Assembly (NCBI RefSeq): GCF_035989305.1
Contig: NZ_CP108514.1
Span: 4,317,501-4,381,500 of the forward strand
Origin: Streptomyces sp. NBC_01233
Lineage (GTDB): Bacteria > Actinomycetota > Actinomycetes > Streptomycetales > Streptomycetaceae
Direction of reading: 5' to 3'
DNA: 64,000 bases
The notes below the pieces were generated by a model. That model was not told the origin of the DNA, did no database searches, and was given only the letters and a program-made list of their open reading frames with translations. The position numbers and the translations under genes were made by a program. This document shows, one piece after another, positions 51,933 to 61,422 of this stretch. Position 1 is the stretch's first letter. Each line of letters begins with the position of its first letter.

Positions 51933-52499
51933 CTACGGCAGCGGCACCGGCTGGGTCGTGGGCTCGGGCTGCGGACTCGGCGGCTCCGGCGTGGGTTCCG
52001 TCACAGGGGGAGTCGTCGCCGGCGGCTCCGGGGTCGGGCTGGCCGGCTGCTGCCCACCCGCGGAGCCGCCCGATCCGCCAGAGCCGCCGGAGGCCCCGGA
52101 GCCGCCGGATCCGGCGGCTCCGCCCGGACCGCCCCCCGGGGGTTCCTGCGGACCCTGCCCGCCCGCTCCGCCGCCCGGCCCCGCCGACGGCGCGGGGACG
52201 CCCGGCTGGCCGCTCGGCGCGCCCGGGCTGGGCGAGGCCCCGGTAGCGCCGGACGCCTTGCCGTCCTCCTTGGGCTTGCCGGCCTGGCTCCCCGTGCCGT
52301 CCTTCGTGCCGTGCCCGTTGCCGTGCACCCCGGAGCCCCGCCCGGAGACGGACCCGCCCGCCTCGGCGCCGCCCCGGCGGTCCGCCGCGGAGGAGGGGCC
52401 GGGCTGCGCCGCGTCCTCGCCGACACTCATGCAGCCGGCCGTCGCCGCGACCGCGAGCGCGGTGACGGCCAGTCGGAGGGAAGCGGACAACTGGCGCAC
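51933..52499 (-). CDS. Lipoprotein with a disordered Gly/Pro/Ser-rich body
   Basis: 188 residues. A signal peptide with lipobox ends LAVAATAGC near residue 22. The rest is low complexity (SGGSGASGGSGGSGGS, then PTPEPPATTPPVTEPTPEPP) without a folded domain. The GTG at 52499 follows GGAGGT by six bases. It is probably exported and attached to the outer face of the membrane. Function unknown. Confidence 0.7.
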   Translation of the reverse strand: MRQLSASLRLAVTALAVAATAGCMSVGEDAAQPGPSSAADRRGGAEAGGSVSGRGSGVHGNGHGTKDGTGSQAGKPKEDGKASGATGASPSPGAPSGQPGVPAPSAGPGGGAGGQGPQEPPGGGPGGAAGSGGSGASGGSGGSGGSAGGQQPASPTPEPPATTPPVTEPTPEPPSPQPEPTTQPVPLP

Positions 52500-52584
52500 G
52501 GGGGCACCTCCGGAGCCTGAGGGTGAGAGTCCGCATGAGCGGGTCAATGTGCCCAACTCCCTTTGACCCGCAAGGGACACGCCC

Positions 52585-52959
52585 TCAGCCGAACAGTTGC
52601 TCCGCCACCTGCGACCCGAGGCGCAGCGCGCCCAGCCCGACCAGCACCGACATCACCACGTTCGCCGCCGCCAGTAACCCCCAGCCGCGCTCGGCCAGCC
52701 GCAGCGTCTCGTACGAGAACGTCGAGTACGTGCTCAGCGCCCCGCACAGCCCGGTCCCCAGCAGCAGCTGCAGCCGCGAGGAGGGGGCCCCCGCCAGCAG
52801 TGCGCCGGTCAGGAACCCGAGCAGCAGGCAGGCGGCCGCGTTGACCGCGAAGGTGCCCCACGGGAAGACGGAATCGTGCCGCGCCTGCACCGCACGGTCC
52901 GTCAGATAGCGCAGCGGCGCCCCGACGACCGCGCCCGCCACCACGAGCAGCCAGTTCAC
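52585..52959 (-). CDS. crcB: Fluoride channel subunit (CrcB/Fluc), second of a pair
   Basis: 124 residues with four membrane helices and Fluc motifs [28 protein letters not shown] and [17 protein letters not shown]. Two different subunits assemble into a dual-topology F- channel when genes are paired, as here. The GTG at 52959 overlaps the stop of the first crcB by four bases. Confidence 0.92.
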   Translation of the reverse strand: MNWLLVVAGAVVGAPLRYLTDRAVQARHDSVFPWGTFAVNAAACLLLGFLTGALLAGAPSSRLQLLLGTGLCGALSTYSTFSYETLRLAERGWGLLAAANVVMSVLVGLGALRLGSQVAEQLFG

Positions 52960-53462
52960 CGGGCGGACCGGCCGGCCCTGCCGGTCCGCCGGCCGCCGTC
53001 CCGGACCGCGAGCCGGGTCGCCGAGGCCGCCGCCCACACCGCGCCCAGCGCCGCCGCCACCGTGAGCCCGGCGTAGGCCAGCGCGGTGCCCGCCCTCCCC
53101 TCGTCGAGGAGCCGCGAGACGTCCACCGCGTAGGTGGAGAAGGTGGTGAAGCCGCCCAGCACGCCGACCCCGGCGAAGGGGCGCAGCATCGGATGGGGTG
53201 AGGTCCGGCCGCCCTCGCTGATCAGCACCATCAGTACGCCGATCAGCGCGCACCCGGACGTGTTGATCCAGAAGGTCGCCCACGGGAAGGCCCCGGTCCC
53301 CGCCGGCCACAGCAGGGCGATCCCGTACCGGGCCGTGGCCCCCACGGCCCCGCCCGCCGCCACCGCCACGAGCACTCGGCCCTGCGGTTCGCCGCGCTGT
53401 GCGGGGACGTGCAGGTCGACGTCCGGGTCGATCGCCTCGGGCCCGGGGACCGGCCGGGTCAC
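52956..53462 (-). CDS. crcB: Fluoride channel subunit (CrcB/Fluc), first of a pair
   Basis: 168 residues. An N-terminal extension of about 30 residues precedes the Fluc core ([47 protein letters not shown]). Its start overlaps the stop of the upstream metalloprotease gene (53459-53462). Confidence 0.9.
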   Translation of the reverse strand: MTRPVPGPEAIDPDVDLHVPAQRGEPQGRVLVAVAAGGAVGATARYGIALLWPAGTGAFPWATFWINTSGCALIGVLMVLISEGGRTSPHPMLRPFAGVGVLGGFTTFSTYAVDVSRLLDEGRAGTALAYAGLTVAAALGAVWAAASATRLAVRDGGRRTGRAGRSAR

Positions 53463-53809
53463 CCGTACCCCAGCGCGTGCAGCCGGTCGTCGTCGATCCC
53501 GAAGTGGTGGGCGATCTCGTGCACCACGGTGACCTCCGTCTCCACGACCACGCTCTCCCGGTCCTCACACATCCGCAGCGTGGGGTTCCGGTAGATGGTG
53601 ATCCGGTCCGGCAGCACCCCGGCGTACCACTCGCCGCGGTCCGTCAGCGGAGTCCCCTCGTACAGCCCCAGCAGCTCGGGGTCGTCGGCGGGCGGTTCGT
53701 CCTCGACGAACACCGCCACGTTGTCCATCAGCCGCGTCAGCTCCGGCGGGATCCGGTCCAGCGCCTCTGCGACGAGCTCTTCGAACTCCTCGCGCGTCAT
53801 CTCCAGCAC
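53459..53809 (-). CDS. MMP-type small zinc metallopeptidase
   Basis: About 116 residues from the GTG at 53809 (or the ATG at 53800). It contains the zincin motif [19 protein letters not shown], matching HExxHxxGxxxxH/D of the short MetallopeptidaseMMP family, preceded by [10 protein letters not shown]. Substrates are unknown. It shares a transcript with the two crcB genes by overlap. Confidence 0.85.
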   Translation of the reverse strand: MLEMTREEFEELVAEALDRIPPELTRLMDNVAVFVEDEPPADDPELLGLYEGTPLTDRGEWYAGVLPDRITIYRNPTLRMCEDRESVVVETEVTVVHEIAHHFGIDDDRLHALGYG

Positions 53810-53937
53810 CCGGTCATTGTCCCTCCGGTGGGGGCGCCCCCCGCTTGCGGGGGAGAAACCGTTTTGGCGATAGCTCCCCGGATCCCATATGCTTCTCACG
53901 TCCCCGACGCGCTGAAGAAGTGCCCGGCGGGCCTTTA

Positions 53938-54010
53938 GCCCTCATCGTCTAGTGGCCCAGGACGCCGCCCTTTCAAGGCGGTAGCACGGGTTCGAATCCC
54001 GTTGGGGGTA
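53938..54010 (+). tRNA. tRNA-Glu (TTC)
   Basis: A 73-base cloverleaf; anticodon loop CTTTCAA in the stem CCGCC...GGCGG; T arm GGGTTCGAATCCC. CCA is not encoded. Confidence 0.95.
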
Positions 54011-54049
54011 CGCATTACCGTGTGCAAGACTTGGTCTCGCACACTGCAA

Positions 54050-54123
54050 GGTCCTGTGGAGCAGTTGGTTAGCTCGCCACCCTGTCAAGGTGGAGGTCGC
54101 GGGTTCAAGTCCCGTCAGGATCG
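54050..54123 (+). tRNA. tRNA-Asp (GTC), copy 1
   Basis: A 74-base cloverleaf; anticodon loop CTGTCAA in the stem CCACC...GGTGG. It differs from the copy at 60473 only in the acceptor stem (GGTCCTG against GGACCTG, with compensating 3' changes). Confidence 0.95.
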
Positions 54124-54145
54124 CTGAAGCCGGAAACGGTTTCGT

Positions 54146-54219
54146 GGCTGGGTAGCTCAGTTGGTACGAGCGATCGCCTGAAAAGCGATAGGTCGCCGGT
54201 TCGACCCCGGCCCCAGCCA
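54146..54219 (+). tRNA. tRNA-Phe (GAA)
   Basis: A 74-base cloverleaf; anticodon loop CTGAAAA in the stem ATCGC...GCGAT. The following bases spell CCA (54220-54222), so CCA may be encoded. Confidence 0.95.
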
Positions 54220-54225
54220 CCATCA

Positions 54226-54256
54226 AGAAGGCCCCGTCCATCGGACGGGGCCTTCT
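54226..54256. terminator. Bidirectional terminator after the tRNA cluster
   Basis: AGAAGGCCCCGTCC pairs perfectly with its complement (54243-54256) over an ATC loop. It serves the tRNAs and the convergent ccdA-like gene. Confidence 0.85.
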
Positions 54257-54260
54257 GTGG

Positions 54261-55100
54261 TTACTCCCCCTCGGCCTCCGCCGTCCGCGCCCTGCGGCGC
54301 CACTGCACCAGGCCGACGGCCGACGCGCCCGCCGCGACCAGCCCGAGCAGCGCCCAGTCCGGAACCGCGTCCGCCACGGAGCCGACCCACTGCTCCACGG
54401 CGAACGAGTCGTCCACGTCCAGCAGCCCCGGCAGCGCGCTCGCCCCGTCGTAGACGAGGAACAGCGCGCCCAGGGTGATGAAGAACAGCCCGGACAGGAG
54501 CGAGGTGGTGTGCAGCTCGAAGCGGCCCACCGAGAAGGCCCGCCCGCGCAGCCAGCGCCGCCTGCCCAGCTCGAACCGCTCCCACAGCAGGGCCAGCAGG
54601 AAGAGGGGCACGGCCATCCCCAGTGCGTAGACCGCCAGCAGCAGGCCGCCGTAGACGGGGCTGCCGCTGACCGCCGCGACCGTCAGGACGCTGCCCAGGA
54701 TCGGGCCGGCGCAGAAGCCGGCCAGCCCGTAGACCGCGCCGAGCGCGTACACCGACAGGGCGGTGGTCGGCCGGATCCGGCCCGACAGCTCCGAGATCCG
54801 CTGCGAGGCGAAGCCCAGGCCCAGGATCTGCGCGAGCCCGAGCGCGATGATCAGCCAGCCGCCGGCGAGGACGAGCTGGTCGCGGTTGCCGTGGAAGAAC
54901 CGCCCGGCGTACGAGCCGGCCGCCCCCAGCGGTACGAGCGTGCTCGCGAGGCCGGCGTAGAAGATCCCGGTGCGTGCCAGCAGCCGGGAGGTGGAGTCGA
55001 TCGAGTACGCGAAGAAGGCCGGCAGGAGCAGTGCGCTGCACGGGCTGAGCAGCGCGAGCAGGCCGCCCATCAGGGCGGCCAGGTATCCGACGTCGGTCAC
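54261..55100 (-). CDS. CcdA/DsbD-type membrane electron carrier
   Basis: 279 residues with seven or so membrane segments. The family cysteines are in LLSPCSALLLPAF (helix 1) and GLAGFCAGPILGS (helix 4). It passes reducing equivalents from cytoplasmic thioredoxin to extracytoplasmic thiol proteins. The GTG at 55100 overlaps the stop of the DsbA-like gene (GTGA), a clear functional pair. Confidence 0.88.
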   Translation of the reverse strand: MTDVGYLAALMGGLLALLSPCSALLLPAFFAYSIDSTSRLLARTGIFYAGLASTLVPLGAAGSYAGRFFHGNRDQLVLAGGWLIIALGLAQILGLGFASQRISELSGRIRPTTALSVYALGAVYGLAGFCAGPILGSVLTVAAVSGSPVYGGLLLAVYALGMAVPLFLLALLWERFELGRRRWLRGRAFSVGRFELHTTSLLSGLFFITLGALFLVYDGASALPGLLDVDDSFAVEQWVGSVADAVPDWALLGLVAAGASAVGLVQWRRRARTAEAEGE

Positions 55101-55828
55101 TGCTTCGCCGCCGCGGCCTTGGCCTCGGCGATGGCGGCCGTGAAGGCGCCGAGGGGCTGGGCGCCCGCGATCGGCTTGCCGTTGACCAGGAAGGACGGGG
55201 TGGAGGTGACGCCGATGCGGTAGCCCTCCTCCTGGTCCTTCCTCAGGGCCGCCGCGGCCTCCTCGCCGGCCATGTCCGCCTTGAAGCGCTCCAGGTCGGG
55301 GACCCCGGCCTCGCGGGCCAGCTCCTCGAGCCGCGGCCCGTCGAAGCCCTTCTCCTTCGCGCCGTCGGCGTACGCGGCCGCGTGGAAGGCTGCGAACCGG
55401 TCCTGCCGGCCGGCCGCCCAGGCGGCCTTGGCGGCGGCCTCGGAGTCGGCGCCGAAGATCGGGAAGTTGCGCCACTCGATGCGCAGGGTGCCGTCCGCCA
55501 CGTACTTCTTCACCAGTTCGGGTTCGGTGTCGCGGGCGAACTTGCCGCAGTAGCCGCACTTGAAGTCGGAGTACTCGATGAGCACGACGGGCGCGTCGGC
55601 GCGGCCGACGGCGAGCTTGTCGCCGGCCTCGCGGCGGGCCAGCGCCCTGAGTTCGGCGGCCGGGTCGGTCCGGGGCGCGGCCGTGGCGGAGGAGCCGGCG
55701 GAGCTCTTCTCGGCGGGGGCGGTGGCCTGCCAGGAGACGAGGCCGAGGGTGATCGCGGCGACGGCGACCCCGGCGGCGTACAGGAGGGGCTTGCGGGAGG
55801 AGGAACGGGAGGAGGAGGAAGAGGACAT
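55097..55828 (-). CDS. DsbA-family thioredoxin-fold protein, membrane-anchored
   Basis: 243 residues. A Ser-rich N-terminus and one hydrophobic anchor (LLYAAGVAVAAITLGLVSW) precede the thioredoxin fold with CGYC in EYSDFKCGYCGKFA and the cis-Pro loop GVTSTPSFLVNG. It is an extracytoplasmic thiol-disulfide oxidoreductase, and the CcdA-like partner downstream would keep it reduced. Confidence 0.92.
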   Translation of the reverse strand: MSSSSSSRSSSRKPLLYAAGVAVAAITLGLVSWQATAPAEKSSAGSSATAAPRTDPAAELRALARREAGDKLAVGRADAPVVLIEYSDFKCGYCGKFARDTEPELVKKYVADGTLRIEWRNFPIFGADSEAAAKAAWAAGRQDRFAAFHAAAYADGAKEKGFDGPRLEELAREAGVPDLERFKADMAGEEAAAALRKDQEEGYRIGVTSTPSFLVNGKPIAGAQPLGAFTAAIAEAKAAAAKQ

Positions 55829-55882
55829 GCGGGTGCTCCAGTGCTGCGGGTGGTGAGGCGGACCGGTGGGGGAGCGGCCCTC

Positions 55883-56356
55883 CTAGACCCGCATCACGGA
55901 CAGCTCCACCGGGCCGGGCGCCGGCCGGTCGGGACCGCGTACGAGGACCCGTACGGGCAGCGCCACGTGCGCCCGCGCCCCCTCGGGCACCGGCCGCGCC
56001 GGCGGTACGTGCGCGTGCTCGCCGCCGGCCCGGGCCGACACGGCGGGGAGCCCACCGTGATCGGCAGCCCCGGGGGCACAGGCCGGGCCACCGCCGCCGG
56101 AGAAGGCGGCCGGGGCCGGGCCCGGGTCCCCGGGCCCGACGGGCCCGGGGACGGAGGCCGGGGCCGATGCGGAAGCCGGGGCCGATGCCGGGGCCCGTGG
56201 CACGGCCTTCACGGAGACGGCGGCCTCCGGGCCCGCCGCCGCCGGGCCGGCCGGGGCGGGAGCGGCCGCAGCCGGGAGCACCACCGCGAGAACGGCCACC
56301 ACCAGGCCGGCCCACACCGTCAGAGCGGCGCATGCCAATCGGTGCGGGCGGGACAA
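55883..56356 (-). CDS. Secreted Ala/Pro-rich hypothetical protein
   Basis: About 157 residues from a TTG at 56356 preceded by GAGAGG. The signal-peptide-like segment LACAALTVWAGLVVAVLAVVLPAAAAP is followed by Ala/Pro/Gly repeats (APASAPASASAPASV). No folded domain is recognisable. It precedes the DsbA-CcdA pair and could share their promoter. Confidence 0.5.
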   Translation of the reverse strand: MSRPHRLACAALTVWAGLVVAVLAVVLPAAAAPAPAGPAAAGPEAAVSVKAVPRAPASAPASASAPASVPGPVGPGDPGPAPAAFSGGGGPACAPGAADHGGLPAVSARAGGEHAHVPPARPVPEGARAHVALPVRVLVRGPDRPAPGPVELSVMRV

Positions 56357-56467
56357 GGTGGGCTGCCTCTCATGGTTACGGCTGACTGAGTCGCCCCGAA
56401 ATGGTACGGGTCCACCCGACAAATGCGTTCGCCACCCGGAGGGCCCAGGTGACATCCTCGATCAGGT

Positions 56468-59400
56468 ATGTCTACTTCCTTCGCCGCCCTGCAGACGCTT
56501 CTCGGTGAGATCTCTCTCCGTGACGCGCACCGCCTCGGCCGCCGCCTCGAAGGCGCCCGCCGTATCCGCAAGCCCGAGGCCAAGCAGGCCGTGCTCGACG
56601 AGATCGCCGCGGAGGCCGCGAAGGCCGCCGCGCGACTGGCCGGCCGCGCCTCGCGGATGCCGGAGGTCACGTATCCCGAGAACCTGCCCGTCAGCCAGAA
56701 GAAGGACGAGATCGCCGAGGCGATACGCGACCACCAGGTCGTGATCGTCGCCGGTGAGACCGGTTCCGGCAAGACCACGCAGATCCCCAAGATCTGCATG
56801 GAGCTGGGCCGCGGCGTCCGGGGCATGATCGGGCACACCCAGCCCCGCCGGATCGCGGCGCGCACCGTCGCGGAGCGGATCGCCGAGGAGCTGAAGTCCG
56901 AGATCGGCCGGACCGTCGGCTGGAAGGTCCGGTTCACCGACCAGGTGGACCAGGACGCGACCTTCGTGAAGCTGATGACGGACGGCATCCTGCTCGCCGA
57001 GATCCAGACGGACCGCGAGCTGCGCGCCTACGACACGATCATCATCGACGAGGCCCACGAGCGGTCGCTCAACATCGACTTCCTGCTCGGCTACCTGGCC
57101 ACGCTGCTGCCGAAGCGCCCCGACCTGAAGGTCGTCATCACCTCGGCGACCATCGACCCCGAGCGCTTCTCCCGGCACTTCGGCGAAGCGCCCATCGTCG
57201 AGGTCAGCGGGCGGACGTACCCGGTGGAGGTCCGCTACCGGCCCCTCCTGGAGGAGGACTCCGAGGATTCCGACCGCGACCAGATCACCGCGATCTGCGA
57301 GGCCGTGGACGAGCTCCAGTCCGAGGGCGCGGGCGACATCCTGGTCTTCCTCTCCGGCGAGCGCGAGATCCGCGACACGGCGGACGCGCTCAACAAACGG
57401 AACCTTCGCTTCACTGAAGTGCTCCCCCTCTATGCGCGCCTCTCGCACGCCGAGCAGCACCGGGTCTTCCAGCAGCACACGGGCCGAAGGATCGTTCTCG
57501 CGACCAACGTCGCCGAGACCTCCCTGACCGTCCCGGGCATCAAGTACGTGGTCGACCCGGGCACCGCCCGCATCTCCCGCTACAGCCACCGCACCAAGGT
57601 CCAGCGCCTGCCGATCGAGCGGATCTCGCAGGCCAGCGCCAACCAGCGCAAGGGCCGCTGCGGACGTACCTCCGACGGCATCTGCATCCGGCTGTACTCC
57701 GAGGACGACTTCAACGCCCGCCCGGAGTTCACCGACGCCGAGATCCTGCGCACGAACCTGGCCTCCGTCATCCTCCAGATGACCGCCGCCGGCCTCGGCG
57801 AGATCGAGAAGTTCCCCTTCATCGACCCGCCGGACCACCGCAACATCCGCGACGGCGTGCAGCTCCTCCAGGAGCTCGGGGCGCTCGACCCGGCGGAGAA
57901 GGATCCGTCGAGGCGGCTCACGCAGATGGGCCGCCAGCTGTCCCAGCTCCCGGTGGACCCCCGCCTCGCCCGCATGGTCATCGAGGCCGACAAGAACAAC
58001 TGCGTCCGCGAGGTCATGGTCATCGCGGCGGCCCTGTCCATCCAGGACCCGCGCGAGCGGCCCTCGGACAAGCAGACCCAGGCCGACCAGAACCACGCCC
58101 GCTTCAAGGACGAGACCAGCGACTTCCTCTCGTACCTGAACATGTGGCGCTACGTCCGCGAGCAGCAGAAGGAGCGCGGCTCCTCCTCCTTCCGCCGGAT
58201 GTGCAAGCAGGAGTACCTGAACTTCCTGCGGATCCGCGAGTGGCAGGACATCTACTCGCAGCTGCGCACGGTCGCCAAGACCATGGGCATCCACGTCAAC
58301 GAGGCCGATGCCCCCGAGCAGGTCATCCACGTCTCGCTGCTGGCCGGCCTGCTGTCCCACATCGGGCTCAAGGACACCGACAAGAACGAGTACCTGGGGG
58401 CCCGGTCGGCGAAGTTCGCGGTCTTCCCGGGCTCCTCGCTCTTCAAGAAGCAGCCGAAGTTCGTGATGTCGGCCGAGCTGGTGGAGACCTCGCGGCTGTG
58501 GGCCCGGGTGAACGCCAAGGTGGAGCCCGAGTGGGTGGAGCCGCTGGCCCAGCACCTGATCAAGCGCACCTACAGCGAGCCGCACTGGGAGAAGGACCAG
58601 GCGGCCGTGATGGCGTACGAGAAGGTCACCCTGTACGGCGTCCCGATCGTCGCCCAGCGGAAGATCAACTACGGCCGGATCGACCCCGAGGTCTCGCGGG
58701 AGCTGTTCATCCGCAACGCGCTGGTCGAGGGCGACTGGCGCACGCACCACAAGTTCTACGCCGACAACCGCAAGCTCCTCACCGAGGTGGAGGAGCTGGA
58801 GAACCGGGCCCGGCGCCGCGACATCGTGGTGGACGACGAGAGCCTCTTCGACTTCTACGACCAGAAGATCCCGCCGCACGTGGTCTCCGGGGCGCACTTC
58901 GACTCCTGGTGGAAGCACAAGAAGCGCGAGGAGCCCGAACTCCTCGACTTCGAGCGGGAGATGCTGCTCACCGAGAAGGCGGCCGGGGTCACCAAGGCCG
59001 ACTACCCGGACTCCTGGCGGCAGGGGCAGCTGAAGTTCCGGGTGACCTACCAGTTCGAGCCGGGCGCGGACGCGGACGGCGTGACCGTCCACATCCCGCT
59101 CCACGTGCTCAACCAGGTCACCGACGAGGGCTTCGACTGGCAGATCCCGGGCCTGCGCGAGGAGGTCGTCACCGAGCTGATCCGCTCGCTGCCGAAGCCG
59201 ATCCGCCGGCACTACGTGCCCGCGCCCAACTTCGCGACCCGCTTCCTGGACACGGCGGTGCCCCTGCAGGAGCCGCTGCCCGTCACGCTGGCGCGCGAGC
59301 TCCAGCGGATGGTCGGGGTCCCGGTCTCGGCAGAGGACTTCGACCTCGGCCGGATCCCGGACCACCTGAAGATCACCTTCCGGATCATCGACGAGCGGCG

Positions 59401-60391
59401 CAAGAACCTCGCCGAGGACAAGGATCTGGAGGCACTGCGGCTGAAGCTGAAGCCGAAGGCCCGCCAGGCCCTCTCCAAGGCCGCCGCGGCCACCGCCGAG
59501 CGGGCGGGCGGGGAGTCGGTGGAGCGGACCGGGCTGACCGACTGGACGATCGGCACGCTGAGCAAGGTCTTCGAGACCCGGCGGGCCGGCCAGCCGGTGA
59601 AGGCCTACCCGGCGCTGGTGGACGAGGGCGCGACCGTCTCCGTACGGCTCTTCGACACCGAGGCCGAGCAGCAGCAGGCGATGTGGCTGGGCACCCGGCG
59701 CCTCATCCTGCTGAACATCCCGGTGAACCCGGCGAAGTTCGCCTCGGACCACCTGAGCAACCAGCAGAAGCTGGCCCTGTCCAGGAACCCGCACGGCTCC
59801 ATCCAGGCGCTGTTCGACGACTGCGCGACCGCGGCGACGGACAAGCTGATCGCGGACCACGGCGGTCCCGCGTGGGACGAGGCGGGCTTCCGCAGGCTCT
59901 ACGAGGCGGTCCGCGCCGACCTCGTGGACACGACCGTGCGGACGGTGGGCCAGGTCCAGCAGGTGCTGGCCGCCTGGCAGGCCTGTGAGCGCCGCCTGAA
60001 GGCCACGGGCAGCCTCGCCCTGGTCGCCAACATCCAGGACGTCAAGGCGCAGCTGGCGGCCCTCGTGCCGGCCGGGTTCGTCACGCTCACCGGGCTGCGC
60101 AGGCTGCCGGACCTGATGCGCTACCTGGTGGCGGCGGACCGGCGGCTCCAGCAGATGCCCACGGGCGTCCAGCGCGACACCACGCGCATGGAGAAGGTCC
60201 ACGAGATGCAGGACGAGTACGCGTGGCTCCTGGAGCAGCTGCCGAAGGGACGGCCGGTGCCGGCGACGGTCACGGACATCCGCTGGATGATCGAGGAGCT
60301 GCGGGTCAGTTACTTCGCGCACGCCCTCGGGACGGCGTATCCGATCTCCGACAAGCGGATCGTGAAGGCGGTGGACGCGGCGGCCCCGTGA
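56468..60391 (+). CDS. hrpA: ATP-dependent RNA helicase HrpA
   Basis: 1307 residues, the normal length of HrpA. DEAH-box motifs: GETGSGKTTQIPK (I), DEAHERSLNIDFLLGYL (II), SATID (III), and the second RecA domain with LATNVAETSLTVPGI and QRKGRCGR. The HA2, OB-fold and long HrpA C-terminal domains follow. In other bacteria HrpA resolves stalled ribosomes or processes mRNA. The ATG at 56468 begins MSTSFAALQTLLGEIS. Confidence 0.95.
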   Translation: MSTSFAALQTLLGEISLRDAHRLGRRLEGARRIRKPEAKQAVLDEIAAEAAKAAARLAGRASRMPEVTYPENLPVSQKKDEIAEAIRDHQVVIVAGETGSGKTTQIPKICMELGRGVRGMIGHTQPRRIAARTVAERIAEELKSEIGRTVGWKVRFTDQVDQDATFVKLMTDGILLAEIQTDRELRAYDTIIIDEAHERSLNIDFLLGYLATLLPKRPDLKVVITSATIDPERFSRHFGEAPIVEVSGRTYPVEVRYRPLLEEDSEDSDRDQITAICEAVDELQSEGAGDILVFLSGEREIRDTADALNKRNLRFTEVLPLYARLSHAEQHRVFQQHTGRRIVLATNVAETSLTVPGIKYVVDPGTARISRYSHRTKVQRLPIERISQASANQRKGRCGRTSDGICIRLYSEDDFNARPEFTDAEILRTNLASVILQMTAAGLGEIEKFPFIDPPDHRNIRDGVQLLQELGALDPAEKDPSRRLTQMGRQLSQLPVDPRLARMVIEADKNNCVREVMVIAAALSIQDPRERPSDKQTQADQNHARFKDETSDFLSYLNMWRYVREQQKERGSSSFRRMCKQEYLNFLRIREWQDIYSQLRTVAKTMGIHVNEADAPEQVIHVSLLAGLLSHIGLKDTDKNEYLGARSAKFAVFPGSSLFKKQPKFVMSAELVETSRLWARVNAKVEPEWVEPLAQHLIKRTYSEPHWEKDQAAVMAYEKVTLYGVPIVAQRKINYGRIDPEVSRELFIRNALVEGDWRTHHKFYADNRKLLTEVEELENRARRRDIVVDDESLFDFYDQKIPPHVVSGAHFDSWWKHKKREEPELLDFEREMLLTEKAAGVTKADYPDSWRQGQLKFRVTYQFEPGADADGVTVHIPLHVLNQVTDEGFDWQIPGLREEVVTELIRSLPKPIRRHYVPAPNFATRFLDTAVPLQEPLPVTLARELQRMVGVPVSAEDFDLGRIPDHLKITFRIIDERRKNLAEDKDLEALRLKLKPKARQALSKAAAATAERAGGESVERTGLTDWTIGTLSKVFETRRAGQPVKAYPALVDEGATVSVRLFDTEAEQQQAMWLGTRRLILLNIPVNPAKFASDHLSNQQKLALSRNPHGSIQALFDDCATAATDKLIADHGGPAWDEAGFRRLYEAVRADLVDTTVRTVGQVQQVLAAWQACERRLKATGSLALVANIQDVKAQLAALVPAGFVTLTGLRRLPDLMRYLVAADRRLQQMPTGVQRDTTRMEKVHEMQDEYAWLLEQLPKGRPVPATVTDIRWMIEELRVSYFAHALGTAYPISDKRIVKAVDAAAP

Positions 60392-60472
60392 CCGGCCAGG
60401 TGCTCCGGTTCGACTGCACCCCCTGAGCTGCGGTACAGTCTGATTCGCAGCCGCCGAGCGGCCGCAAATCAA

Positions 60473-60546
60473 GGACCTGTGGAGCAGTTGGTTAGCTCGC
60501 CACCCTGTCAAGGTGGAGGTCGCGGGTTCAAGTCCCGTCAGGTTCG
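60473..60546 (+). tRNA. tRNA-Asp (GTC), copy 2
   Basis: A 74-base cloverleaf, identical to the copy at 54050 except for compensated acceptor-stem changes. Confidence 0.95.
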
Positions 60547-60552
60547 CAGAAA

Positions 60553-60592
60553 CGTCAGGGCCCGTATCCCCCAGGGGATGCGGGCCCTGACG
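60553..60592. terminator. Terminator after tRNA-Asp copy 2
   Basis: CGTCAGGGCCCG pairs with CGGGCCCTGACG, with an inner TCCCC/GGGGA extension. Confidence 0.85.
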
Positions 60593-61215
60593 CGTTGGCG
60601 GGCCAACACCCGGCCGCCCGGGGGCGTTGGGGCCCGCCCGAGGGCCTACGAGGCCCGCCTGAGCCCGTCCGAGGGCGGTACGAGGCCCGTGGGCCGCCCG
60701 CTTCACCCGCCGGTCCCGCCCGGGTCACAGTGGCCCGTCCCCGATACCCGTCCCCGACACCCACCCGCGATGCCCGACCGCGACGCCTCCGGACCTCCGT
60801 CGGGCGTCCCGTGGAATGCGCCCGGCCGCCGCCGGTGCGGCGGCCGCACAGAATCCCCCGTTCGCATGATGCGCTCCGCACGGCACGTCCCCTTTACGGG
60901 GTGCATTACCGGATATACAAGAGTGATCATCTGTGACGGGTGTCACCGCACGAGTTTTTGAGACTCCTACTTTTATCGCATCCCTACGCCCGCTCGATTT
61001 AATATGTGCAATGGCACCCGTCTCGCAGGGGCCCGCGCGGCCGTCCGGCACCGCCCTGACCTGGGCATAAAAAAGATCGCGCTGGACCCGGCGGAGTCCA
61101 GCGCGATCAGACGAGCAGAACCTGTTGGGGCAGGCTCCGTCGCATGAAGCTATGTGGGTTTCATCGGATTGGGGGACCCGATATAGACCCGTTAAAGCGG
61201 GGTGTTTACGCGACC
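60593..61215. other. Gene-free gap between tRNA-Asp and bldC
   Basis: 623 bases. I see no supported gene; the open frames here are short, arginine/proline-rich and without ribosome binding sites. The part near 60900-61010 is less GC-rich than its surroundings. The bldC terminator is at 61069-61108. Confidence 0.5.
61069..61108 (-). terminator. Rho-independent terminator of bldC
   Basis: On the minus strand GATCGCGCTGGAC pairs perfectly with GTCCAGCGCGATC and is followed by TTTTTT, a rare classical terminator for this genome. It lies about 110 bases after the bldC stop. Confidence 0.85.
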
Positions 61216-61422
61216 TCAGGCCTCGCTGCGCTGCTGCGGAATTCCCGCGAGCAGTGCGCGAACCTCGGCCTCGCGGTATCGGCGGTGTCCACCCAGGGTG
61301 CGGATGGACGTGAGCTTGCCAGCCTTGGCCCAGCGGGTGACCGTCTTCGGGTCCACGCGGAACATCGTGGCAACCTCAGCCGGGGTCAGCAGCGGCTCGG
61401 CATCAGGGGTGCGAGCGGTCAT
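61216..61422 (-). CDS. bldC: Developmental regulator BldC
   Basis: 68 residues, a single MerR-like winged helix (LLTPAEVATMFRVDPKTVTR, WAKAGKLTSIRTLGGHRRY). BldC binds head-to-tail on direct repeats and holds back entry into sporulation while controlling many developmental genes. The ATG at 61422 follows GAGGAGG. An extended reading frame upstream is non-coding in character. Position between hrpA and the vdh region fits the known Streptomyces gene order as I recall it. Confidence 0.96.
   Translation of the reverse strand: MTARTPDAEPLLTPAEVATMFRVDPKTVTRWAKAGKLTSIRTLGGHRRYREAEVRALLAGIPQQRSEA

Noticed and set aside
52585..53462. The adjacent crcB genes as a recent duplication
   Set aside because: The two proteins are clearly different in sequence; paired Fluc subunits are the normal dual-topology arrangement.
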